DNA from: Methanomassiliicoccales archaeon
GTDB taxonomy: Archaea; Thermoplasmatota; Thermoplasmata; Methanomassiliicoccales; UBA472
Direction of reading: 5' to 3'
DNA: 9,656 bases
Assembly: GCA_025457905.1 (NCBI GenBank)
Contig: JALOTM010000015.1
Location: forward strand, 1 to 9,656
Part shown: positions 1 through 6,586 of the stretch, one piece after another
How positions within the stretch are numbered: position 1 is the first letter of the stretch
Layout: each line of letters opens with the position of its first letter
Program-made: the position numbers and the translations under genes
The notes under the pieces: generated by a model
What the model was told of the DNA's origin: nothing
The model's input: the letters and a program-made list of their open reading frames with translations, nothing else
The model's database searches: none

Positions 1-1
1 G

Positions 2-199
2 GAGAACCTCGAGGCCGAGGCCCTGGACGTCATCCTGGTGGAGGCGCTGGAGACCGGCCGGGAGGTCCTCGAGGTGGACACCACGGCCCTCACCGTCCAA
101 GGCGTGGCGGACGCTGTGGAGGAGATACTGGCCGGGGAAAGGGAAAAGTACGAAGTGGGCCATATCGACTGGAGCGAGGAAGTGTTGGATTGGTACTAG
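2..199 (+). CDS. AK6/Fap7-like adenylate kinase, C-terminal part only
   Basis: The frame is open from the window edge to TAG at 197-199, giving 65 residues; the N-terminus and the P-loop lie outside the window. The visible part begins with ENLEAEALDVILVEALE and ends GHIDWSEEVLDWY. To my knowledge these resemble the C-terminal region of archaeal AK6/Fap7-type small NMP kinases, which transfer phosphate between ATP and AMP and in eukaryotes act in late 18S rRNA processing. The middle (VLEVDTTALTVQGVADAVEEI) fits the expected strand-helix end of the kinase fold. The stop overlaps the start of the next gene by 10 bp, so the two are probably cotranscribed and translationally coupled. Assignment rests on pattern recognition of the C-terminus, since the nucleotide-binding motif cannot be seen. 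Confidence 0.7.
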   Translation, partial: ENLEAEALDVILVEALETGREVLEVDTTALTVQGVADAVEEILAGEREKYEVGHIDWSEEVLDWY

Positions 200-825
200 A
201 CTCCAAGCGCAAGAGCGTGGACTTCATATTGGAGCCCGCGGCCCGTGCCTTCATCCGGGTCGACCCCAACGTCATCTCCCTGATCTCGCTCCTACTGGCG
301 GGGCTGGCCGGGGCCCTGGTCTACCTGTCCTTCGATCTCTATACCTTCGCGCTCCTCATCTTGGCCGCGGCGGTGATACTTGCGAGCGGTTTCCTTGACG
401 CCCTCGATGGGAAGGTGGCCCGGCTCGCCGGGAAGTCCGGCCGGCGCGGGGACTTCATCGACCATGTCATCGACCGCTATGCGGACGTGCTCATGATCGG
501 AGCCGTGGCCTTCAGCGCCTGGTGCGACCCCTACCTGGGCATGTTGGCATTGATCGGGGTGCTGCTGACGTCCTATATGGGGACGCAGGCGCAGGCGGTG
601 GGCGCCGGAAGGCATTACGCCGGCCTGCTGGGGCGGGCCGACCGCCTGGTGCTCATGGTCGCGGCCTGCCTGGCGCAAGCGGTGCTCTACCTGTTCGACA
701 TAGTGAGCATCGACCTGGGCCCGGTCAGCCTGACCGCCTTCGAGCTCATGATGCTGTGGTTCGCCGTGGTCGGCAACCTCACCGCCGTGCAGCGGGCCTA
801 TGGGACATGGCGCTCGCTGAAGTGA
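190..825 (+). CDS. CDP-alcohol phosphatidyltransferase (archaeal phospholipid synthase, possibly archaetidylinositol phosphate synthase)
   Basis: This 211-residue integral membrane enzyme carries the complete CDP-alcohol phosphotransferase signature D-x2-D-G-x2-A-R-x8-G-x3-D-x3-D: D70, D73, G74, A77, R78, G87, D91 and D95. In this family the aspartates bind the metal ions and activate the acceptor alcohol, which displaces CMP from a CDP-activated lipid. Hydrophobic stretches at about 28-48, 51-68, 98-110, 115-130, 153-170 and 181-199 fit the usual six-helix fold. The start is TTG at 190, preceded by GAGGA at 176-180, and the N-terminus resembles archaeal homologues. It overlaps the adenylate kinase gene, so it probably belongs to the same transcript. 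Length and the N-terminal half fit archaetidylinositol-phosphate synthase, but the acceptor (inositol phosphate, glycerol phosphate or serine) cannot be read from the sequence. Confidence 0.88.
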   Translation: MVLDSKRKSVDFILEPAARAFIRVDPNVISLISLLLAGLAGALVYLSFDLYTFALLILAAAVILASGFLDALDGKVARLAGKSGRRGDFIDHVIDRYADVLMIGAVAFSAWCDPYLGMLALIGVLLTSYMGTQAQAVGAGRHYAGLLGRADRLVLMVAACLAQAVLYLFDIVSIDLGPVSLTAFELMMLWFAVVGNLTAVQRAYGTWRSLK

Positions 826-830
826 CCCGT

Positions 831-836
831 AAAAAA
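831..836 (-). terminator. T-tract downstream of the substrate-binding protein gene
   Basis: The 44-bp gap between the two convergent genes holds a run of six A on the + strand. This reads as TTTTTT on the minus strand about 34 nt after the stop of the substrate-binding protein gene. Archaeal polymerase commonly terminates at T-rich tracts without a strong hairpin. I see no comparable T-run for the + strand transcript ending at 825. Confidence 0.35.
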
Positions 837-869
837 TAGAAAGGAAGGGGTTTGAGGAAAGCGGTGACC

Positions 870-3320
870 CTAGCCCTTGCTCAGGACGTAGAAGTAGTCA
901 TGGGCGTACATGGGGTTGAAGTACCAGCCGCTGATCCACTTCCTCTCCACGTGGAAGTTGGTGGTCTGGCTCAGCCAGAGGAAGTAGGCGTGCTCGTACA
1001 CGTACCAGCTCATCTCCGAGTAGATGTCCAGCCTGACGGCCTCCTCAGGGTCGTAGGCCGCCTCGTCCACCATGGTCGTGAGGTTGTGGTCGTTGAGGCT
1101 GATCCTCACCGCGTAGGTCCCGCGCTCATGGTAGAACGGCTGCGCATAGTCGTCCGGGTCGGGGTAGTCGGGCCCCCATCCCAAGAAGAATATGGGCAGC
1201 AGCCTGCCCCTGACCGCGGGGAGGTAGGCCCCGGCCCAGTCCAGGCCCTGAACATCGACGTTGATGGTGCCGTTCACCAGGCCCAGCGTGGTCAGCTTCT
1301 CCATGCCGTCGGCCATGATGGCGCAGGCCGCCTCCCTGTCGCTGTTCCCCGCGTTGTAGAACAGGGTGATGCTGAAGCCCTGATCGGCCCAGCTCTTGCC
1401 CGTGACGTTGTTGATGGCCATGCGCAGGTAATGCGCCGACAGCTCCAGGTCGAACTGGTAGGTGGGCACGCTGGCGTTGTAGCCGAACATACCTTGCGGG
1501 ATGATGCCGTTGGGGGTTATCCCCGTCCCTGCCAATATCTCCTCGATGAAGGTCTCGGTATCGAAGGAGTGCACGAACGCCCGCCGCACGTTCTCGTCCT
1601 GGAAGAACCAGGAGGTGATGTTACCCTGGTCGATGGTCGAGCTGTGCGGTATGTTCTGGTTGAACCCCACGAAGTCGATGTTGAAGGTCGGGTGCCCCTC
1701 CACGATCCTGAGGATGTCCTCCTTCCCCCTCACATCGGCGATGTGCTGGCGCGGGATGTAGCATATGTCCGCCTGGCCGGAGAAGAGGATCATCTCCCGT
1801 GTTCCCACGTCCTCCACCTTGCGGTAGAGCACGTACTTCATCGGCGCAGGCCCGCGGTGGTAGTCCTCGAACCTCTCCAGCATCCAGTACTGGTTGTAGA
1901 CCCACTCCTTCAAGGAATAGGGCCCGGTCCCGCACTCGTGGGTGTTCAGGTACTCGTTGAAAGCCTCGCCCCTGACCACGCCCCCGTGGGCCTCCACGAA
2001 GTCCTTGCAGATTATCGAGCCGACGGTGAAGGTCAGCACCTTGATGAAGGCTGGGTACTCCACGGCCAGATGCAGCACGAGCGTGTAGTCGTCCACGACC
2101 TCCACGGTGTCGTTGATGAGGTCGGAGGGCGGAACGGCGTAGTCGTAATAGTTGGGGATCATGACCTGTCCCAGCATCCAGGCCGGGCTCCATCCGTCGT
2201 TCATGCTGATCACCCGCTCGATGGAATATTCCACGTCCTCAGCGGTCATGGTGCCCCAGTCCACGCCATCGGTATGATGGAAGTGCACCCCCTGCTTGAG
2301 ATGGAAGGTGTACTCCAATCCGTCCGCCGAGACCCCCCCGTTCTCCTTGGTGGGCACGTTGGTGGCGAGCATGGGAACCAGGTCGTTGGCGCTGGCCTCG
2401 TCGTACCAGATAAGCGTCTCGTAGACGTTCTGCAGCACCTCCCCTCCCGCGGTCTCATAATCATAGGCGGGATCCAGTGACTCGGGCTCGCTGATATTGA
2501 CCTCCACGATCACGTCCGGGTTCTCCAGCGCGCCTGTGCCGCTAGTGGGCGGCGCGGCCACGGTCAGATAGTATCTCTGCATGGCCCCATGGACGCTCGT
2601 GACCAGCACGTAGGCCCCGAAGAGCAGCTCCTTTCCCGAGTAGGTATGGTTCACGGCCTTCGCCTGTTCGTAGTCTCCAGAAACCACGGCCGAACCATCC
2701 CCGAAGTACCAGTCGAACCCCGAGACGAAGGCGCTGTCCCTCACCGGCGCATAGCCTCCCGCTCCGTCATCCTCCACGCTCCATCCCTGGGAGGCCCCGG
2801 AATCGAAGCTGACCAGGTCTCCAGACGATATCACGTACCTGTCCGCCGCCGCCAGGGCGAAGGGAACTGTATCGTTGTCAGGCTCGTCCGGGTTGGGCGG
2901 GTTGGTGACCTCCACGCTGAGCAGGTCGTCCCACGACCCGGACCTCTCGCCGTTGTCATCCTCCACGTAAAGCACTATCAGATACTTACCTGGGAACGGG
3001 TAGGTGTACGACACCCGGTCCGTGGTCGTGTTCAGGACCACGCCGTTGCCAAGATGCCATTGATAGCTCTGTATGGAGCCATCGGCATCTGAGCTGGCAG
3101 AGCCGTTTAGCACCACGCTCGTCCCCAAGGCCACGAAGTCGGCGCTCGCTGAGATGCGAGCCACAGGTTTGTTATTTCCTTGACCCCAACCAAGGAAGTA
3201 GACGGCGCCGAGCACCACGGCTAGGACGATGACTACGGCCACGATGATGACCAAGGTCCTGCTCGTCGCGCTCGGAGGCCGCTCCTCCGATGGAGGGGGT
3301 CCCCTATCTTCACCCTCCAT
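870..3320 (-). CDS. Membrane-anchored family 5 (peptide/nickel-type) ABC substrate-binding protein with two PKD-like domains
   Basis: The 816-residue protein has a short hydrophilic N-terminus (MEGEDRGPPPSEERPPSA), one strong membrane helix at about 22-45 and no lipobox. A PKD-like domain follows at about 50-140 and a second, more diverged one at about 152-254 containing FDWYFGDGS. The rest, about 268-816, is a family 5 extracellular solute-binding domain. It begins with the hallmark ESLDPAYDYETAGGEVLQNV and has LVPMLATNVP and the AEDVEYSIERVI region. Such proteins capture peptides or similar solutes outside the cell for an ABC importer. ATG at 3320 is chosen because GGAGG (minus strand, 3330-3334) lies 9 nt upstream; the longer GTG start at 3356 has no such site. 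Many N-x-S/T sequons suggest a glycosylated surface protein. No permease or ATPase gene is adjacent, so the ligand is unknown. Confidence 0.87.
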   Translation of the reverse strand: MEGEDRGPPPSEERPPSATSRTLVIIVAVVIVLAVVLGAVYFLGWGQGNNKPVARISASADFVALGTSVVLNGSASSDADGSIQSYQWHLGNGVVLNTTTDRVSYTYPFPGKYLIVLYVEDDNGERSGSWDDLLSVEVTNPPNPDEPDNDTVPFALAAADRYVISSGDLVSFDSGASQGWSVEDDGAGGYAPVRDSAFVSGFDWYFGDGSAVVSGDYEQAKAVNHTYSGKELLFGAYVLVTSVHGAMQRYYLTVAAPPTSGTGALENPDVIVEVNISEPESLDPAYDYETAGGEVLQNVYETLIWYDEASANDLVPMLATNVPTKENGGVSADGLEYTFHLKQGVHFHHTDGVDWGTMTAEDVEYSIERVISMNDGWSPAWMLGQVMIPNYYDYAVPPSDLINDTVEVVDDYTLVLHLAVEYPAFIKVLTFTVGSIICKDFVEAHGGVVRGEAFNEYLNTHECGTGPYSLKEWVYNQYWMLERFEDYHRGPAPMKYVLYRKVEDVGTREMILFSGQADICYIPRQHIADVRGKEDILRIVEGHPTFNIDFVGFNQNIPHSSTIDQGNITSWFFQDENVRRAFVHSFDTETFIEEILAGTGITPNGIIPQGMFGYNASVPTYQFDLELSAHYLRMAINNVTGKSWADQGFSITLFYNAGNSDREAACAIMADGMEKLTTLGLVNGTINVDVQGLDWAGAYLPAVRGRLLPIFFLGWGPDYPDPDDYAQPFYHERGTYAVRISLNDHNLTTMVDEAAYDPEEAVRLDIYSEMSWYVYEHAYFLWLSQTTNFHVERKWISGWYFNPMYAHDYFYVLSKG

Positions 3321-3329
3321 TGCAAACTG

Positions 3330-3334
3330 CCTCC
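3330..3334 (-). promoter_or_regulatory. Shine-Dalgarno site that sets the substrate-binding protein start
   Basis: GGAGG on the minus strand sits 9 nt before ATG 3320. It lies inside the longer GTG-initiated frame from 3356, and therefore argues for the inner start. Confidence 0.7.
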
Positions 3335-3387
3335 TGCACGGTCCCCGCTTGCGCACAACCGGGGATTGAGAACAATTAGCATGGGCA

Positions 3388-3460
3388 CGCTATAAAAATA
3401 GAAGCATTTTTTTTAATTTGCGCTATAAAAACGTTTCCTAGCGGGTTTTGCGCTATAAAA
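3388..3460. repeat. Three direct copies of CGCTATAAAA in an intergenic region
   Basis: CGCTATAAAA occurs on the + strand at 3388-3397, 3421-3430 and 3451-3460, spaced 33 and 30 bp apart. The last two copies extend to a 14-bp identity, TTTGCGCTATAAAA, at 3417-3430 and 3447-3460. They lie between the priL stop and the substrate-binding protein start, oriented on the minus strand as TTTTATAGCG. Three-turn spacing would place them on one face of the helix. They could be tandem promoters or regulator sites. Confidence 0.6.
3391..3398 (-). promoter_or_regulatory. Putative TATA box for the substrate-binding protein gene
   Basis: The minus strand reads TTTTTATA here. Transcription starting about 25 nt downstream, near 3368, would leave a leader of roughly 48 nt containing the GGAGG site. 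The box is part of the nearest of three repeated TATA-like elements, so the exact one used cannot be decided from sequence. Confidence 0.45.
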
Positions 3461-3572
3461 TCATGACGGTCAGCTAATCTTCGAGCTTACGTCGACACCG
3501 TCCCTCGAAGCATCGCGGAGCACCTATTTATGAGATTGCCCGAAAACTCCTTGAACGCGAGATGAATGCGAG

Positions 3573-3597
3573 GATATCGGCTTGCACAACCGATATC
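3573..3597 (-). terminator. Perfect inverted repeat across the priL stop codon
   Basis: GATATCGG (3573-3580) and CCGATATC (3590-3597) are exact inverted copies around a 9-nt loop. The right arm overlaps the priL stop codon (3596-3598). On the minus-strand transcript it would form an 8-bp hairpin at the gene end. No T-run follows, so it may be a 3'-end stabilising or processing hairpin rather than a true terminator. Confidence 0.35.
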
Positions 3598-4675
3598 ATT
3601 TGGACTCCTCTTTCTGGACCTGCTGCCCCTCCGGCCGAGGCCTAGCCCCGGTCGCCTGTCGCCTCTTCTTGCGCACCTTGTAACGGTAGTAGATCAGGGG
3701 ATGCTTCACCCAGTCCACCATGCAAAGGTCGTCGGCGTTGAAGCACACCGCATTGGTCCTCATGGTGGAGCACTCCGGGGGAGTGTAGGTCGTCCCTGAG
3801 ATCTCCCCGGTGATGTGGTCTATCTGGTACTTGGTCTTGGAGGCGTCGAAGTCCGGAGAGCCGGAGAACACCTTGAGGATCTCCTCCCGGCTCAGTCCGA
3901 TGTTGAAGAGGAAGGAGGTCAGGGCGAACCTTCCCGGGTGGGATATGTTCTCGCCGGCCTGGGCCATGGCCACCAACCGCTTCATGCAGGGCGGGAAGCT
4001 GTCCACGTCCACCTCGCCCAGCTCCTCGGCCTGGTAGCGGTCCTTCATCTCCTCCGCCAAGCGCTTGAGCTCCATCACGTCGGGGCGGAGCGCCTCCACC
4101 ATCCACTTGGCCACGGGAAGGGGAAGCTCGTCCTCGATCTTCTCGTAGAGCGCCTGCTCCAGGACCCTGGCGAAGCTGACCTTGGGCAGGGAGACCATGC
4201 CCCTCCTGACCTCGGTGTTGACCAGCTTCCACCTCTTGTCCCGCATCGCTGACGTGAAGCGCAGGAAGTCGGAGAAGTGCATGCTGGGCGCATCGTCCAC
4301 CAAGGTAGCTTGGACCCCCAGCTCCTGGGCGATCTCCATGAGCAGGTCCAGGCGCTCGGTCTGCATGCGGTCGTAGGCCGTCTTGGCCTCCGCCAGCGCA
4401 TAACGGCGCACCAGGAACCCGTCGCCCACGCAGGACACCAGGATGCGCGCCAGGGGATAGCTGAGCACCTCCAGCAGGCGATCCTCCTCCGTGGCCATGG
4501 GGCTGTCGCCCACCTTGGCGGCCTCTATGGAGTCCAGGACGCGCTTCTTGCCGCGCATCCGCGCTTGCTGGAAGGCGCTGTGCGTGAGCAGGTCCTCCAG
4601 CTCCACCCCCTCCTGCTTAACCCAGGACGACGCCCCGCCCAGGAAAGGGTAGCGGGCGAACTCCCTTGCCTCCAT
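3596..4675 (-). CDS. priL: DNA primase large subunit PriL
   Basis: The 359-residue protein matches the archaeal/eukaryotic primase large subunit, which pairs with catalytic PriS to start RNA primers at the replication fork. The C-terminal domain shows four cysteines in the order expected for the [4Fe-4S] cluster: C230 in FPPCMKRL, C302 in PPECSTMRTNAVC, C311 in the same segment, and C318 in DDLCMVDWVKHPLIYYRYK. The HPLIYY tail motif is characteristic of PriL. The N-terminal two-thirds (about 1-215) is the helical domain that contacts PriS, and it starts with MEAREFARYPFLGGA. A short basic tail (about 335-359) is probably disordered. ATG 4675 lies only 8 bp after the stop of the radical SAM gene, so the two are an operon and translation may be coupled. 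priS is not in the window. Confidence 0.93.
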   Translation of the reverse strand: MEAREFARYPFLGGASSWVKQEGVELEDLLTHSAFQQARMRGKKRVLDSIEAAKVGDSPMATEEDRLLEVLSYPLARILVSCVGDGFLVRRYALAEAKTAYDRMQTERLDLLMEIAQELGVQATLVDDAPSMHFSDFLRFTSAMRDKRWKLVNTEVRRGMVSLPKVSFARVLEQALYEKIEDELPLPVAKWMVEALRPDVMELKRLAEEMKDRYQAEELGEVDVDSFPPCMKRLVAMAQAGENISHPGRFALTSFLFNIGLSREEILKVFSGSPDFDASKTKYQIDHITGEISGTTYTPPECSTMRTNAVCFNADDLCMVDWVKHPLIYYRYKVRKKRRQATGARPRPEGQQVQKEESK

Positions 4676-4683
4676 CGCCGAAG

Positions 4684-6321
4684 CTAACGCCCTTGGGCGA
4701 TAAAAGCCTCCCCCTTGCCGCCCAGCCCTATGAAGGGCGCGATCACCTCGGCCACCTTGGGTTCGTCCAGCCGTCCGGCGAGCTCCTGCAAGGAGGAATA
4801 TGGCCGCCCTCTCAGGATGCGCACCGCCCTCTTACCCCCCACCGAGGGGAGTGAGGACAGCGCCGCCAAGGGACAGCTGTTCACGTCCAAGGGATGCTCC
4901 ACCGCGGTGACGCTTCGCGCCCCCCAGTCCACCACCATGCAGTCCACGAACATTCCCAGCTGGAGGGGGTAGTTGAAGCCCACCAGGATGGGATATGTCC
5001 CCACCTGCCTGCCGAAGGTCCGGTTGCCCTCGCGAAGCTCGGTGTAGACCCGCGTGAGCCTGGTGCCTATGGGGAGGATCTCGCGCAGCAGGGGGCGGTC
5101 GATCTCCGCCCGCACTGTCTCCTTGAAGCGCAGGAACTGCGAGTGCCCGGCCCCGCCCCGGAACTCTCGGCGGATGGGGCTGACCTGGCGGATATTAATC
5201 CTGCGCAGCCATAGCCCCTGTCCCCTCACCGACCTCAAGAACTCCAGGTTCAATCTGAGGGTGTCCTGCGACTCGCCGTCCAACCCGACTATGAAGTTCA
5301 GGCCAGGCAGGAGCATGGGGAGGCCGGTTGGCCCTCTCTCCCGGCCGACCTGGTTGATGAGCCGGATGGCCTCCAAGGCCTGCTCCGGCGTGGAGTTGAG
5401 GTTGTTGGCCTCGGCGACTCGGGGGTCGGCGCTCTCCAGCCCGAGCGCGAGCACGTTGCCGCTGGTGCAGTGGCGAGCGATGCTGCGCAGCACCTCCATG
5501 GACTGCTCTGGGTGGCTAGCGATCACCGCCGGGTTGGCATTGTCCAGGTGGAGCACGTCCACGCCCAGGGCGTCTATCCCGGACAGGAGCTCCTCAATGG
5601 CCTCCGGGTCGGGGGTCGGGGTCTCCCCCTTGCCCTTGGCCATGTAGGACACGAAGCAGGTCTGCGCACCCAGGCGGAAGTTGCGCACGCCCAAGCGATG
5701 CAGCTCCCTAACCTCGGCGATGATGTTTCTCGGAAGCCGGTGCGCGGGCTTGCCCTTCAACGGCTCGACGCAGAATGAGCAACCCCCGCTGGCATAGCGG
5801 ACGCAGCCCCGGTACGTCTCCACCTCAGCGGTGAGAGGCTGGGGGAAGTCAGGGTGGCCGGTAATCGCGGAGGCCCCGAGCAGCAACCATCTCTCCCATT
5901 CCTCCCCGGTGCGCCAGCGCTCCCTCGGCTCCTCTCCGGAGAGCAGGTCGTAGAGCATTGCCGCTGGGTCCTTCCTGGAGGTGAATTGGAAAAGGCTTCG
6001 GTCCAGGCCCGCCTCCAAGGCGGCTGGCCCTCCCAAGAGCTTTACCCCCTGGAAGCTGGACGCGATGCCCACGATCTCCCTCCCGGAGGCGGGCGCGGCC
6101 CTCAGGTACCTTCCTGGAACGGCGCTACCTCCTAGCATGGCCAGGACATCGCACGCCGGGATTCCGCCTTGGCGCGCCTGGTCGATGGTCACCACCTCGA
6201 CCTCCGCCCCCGCGGACATGGCGGCACCGGACGCAGCGCGCACCAGCGGCGAGCTATAGGGTGGGACGCCCAGGGAGGCAGGCTCATCGATGTAGCCGTC
6301 CAAGATCACTACTCGGGTCAT
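4684..6321 (-). CDS. Radical SAM protein with C-terminal helix-hairpin-helix (COG1031-like)
   Basis: The 545-residue protein begins MTRVVILDGYIDEPASLGVPPY, an N-terminus I recognise from an archaeal group of uncharacterised radical SAM proteins that end in a helix-hairpin-helix. The presumed cluster cysteines are C173, C181 and C184 in RGCVRYASGGCSFCVEP. This spacing is C-x7-C-x2-C rather than the usual C-x3-C-x2-C. Downstream are FRLGAQTCFVSY, LHLDNANP and ALGLESADPRVAEANN, consistent with the strands and SAM-contacting loops of the barrel. A helix-hairpin-helix lies at about 476-532 (SSLPSVGGKRAVRILRG), suggesting nucleic-acid contact. ATG 6321 is preferred over GTG 6360 because it matches the family N-terminus and the predicted transcription start lies near 6357. 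GGGAGG abuts the ATG, an unusually tight spacing. It leads the operon with priL. Substrate and reaction are unknown. Confidence 0.82.
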   Translation of the reverse strand: MTRVVILDGYIDEPASLGVPPYSSPLVRAASGAAMSAGAEVEVVTIDQARQGGIPACDVLAMLGGSAVPGRYLRAAPASGREIVGIASSFQGVKLLGGPAALEAGLDRSLFQFTSRKDPAAMLYDLLSGEEPRERWRTGEEWERWLLLGASAITGHPDFPQPLTAEVETYRGCVRYASGGCSFCVEPLKGKPAHRLPRNIIAEVRELHRLGVRNFRLGAQTCFVSYMAKGKGETPTPDPEAIEELLSGIDALGVDVLHLDNANPAVIASHPEQSMEVLRSIARHCTSGNVLALGLESADPRVAEANNLNSTPEQALEAIRLINQVGRERGPTGLPMLLPGLNFIVGLDGESQDTLRLNLEFLRSVRGQGLWLRRINIRQVSPIRREFRGGAGHSQFLRFKETVRAEIDRPLLREILPIGTRLTRVYTELREGNRTFGRQVGTYPILVGFNYPLQLGMFVDCMVVDWGARSVTAVEHPLDVNSCPLAALSSLPSVGGKRAVRILRGRPYSSLQELAGRLDEPKVAEVIAPFIGLGGKGEAFIAQGR

Positions 6322-6379
6322 CCTCCCTATCCTAAGGCGCGTCCTCGATATCAATCCCACTGCCGAGCCTTGAGAAAGT

Positions 6380-6387
6380 TTTATAAA
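6380..6387 (-). promoter_or_regulatory. TATA box for the radical SAM-priL operon
   Basis: TTTATAAA is symmetrical and lies at the left edge of an AT-only block. Read on the minus strand it would place transcription start near 6357, giving a leader of about 36 nt before ATG 6321. That start site would exclude the longer GTG 6360 reading. Confidence 0.6.
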
Positions 6388-6420
6388 TTATAATTAATTA
6401 TAATTAATATTATATTATTA
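6380..6420. repeat. AT-only block with a tandem 10-bp palindromic repeat in a divergent promoter
   Basis: Forty-one consecutive A/T bases lie in an otherwise GC-rich region. ATTATAATTA is repeated exactly at 6387-6396 and 6397-6406, followed by ATATTATATTATTA. The block lies between the minus-strand radical SAM operon and the plus-strand malic enzyme gene. It could act as a shared melting or bending element, as overlapping promoters, or as a site for an AT-preferring chromatin protein. Confidence 0.65.
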
Positions 6421-6536
6421 GATCCAAGAATACATCAGGGCCCCTGGCTCGACATTCAAAGCAGGCCAAGGACATTGACAGAATGAGCCGTGGTATCGAG
6501 GCGCAGAGCCCATGGCCAGGCGGCCACACTCAATCG

Positions 6537-6544
6537 TTATATAC
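6537..6544 (+). promoter_or_regulatory. TATA box for malic enzyme
   Basis: TTATATAC is close to the archaeal box A consensus. Its centre is about 46 nt before ATG 6587, so transcription would begin near 6566 and leave a leader of about 20 nt carrying GGTGG at 6579-6583. It falls inside the longer frame starting at 6512, which supports the inner start. Confidence 0.6.
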
Positions 6545-6586
6545 GACGCCTGGAATAGAATAGTACGTATATCGGCCGGTGGCACC

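Noticed and set aside
852..2480. A 542-codon open frame on the + strand, antisense to the substrate-binding protein gene
   Set aside because: It is a shadow of a high-GC gene. Its protein is rich in V, H, G, D and L with no recognisable domain, while the minus strand encodes a clear family 5 binding protein.
6483..6563. A 26-codon upstream reading frame before malic enzyme
   Set aside because: It has no ribosome-binding site, no recognisable product, and it runs across the predicted TATA box, so it would not be in the main transcript.
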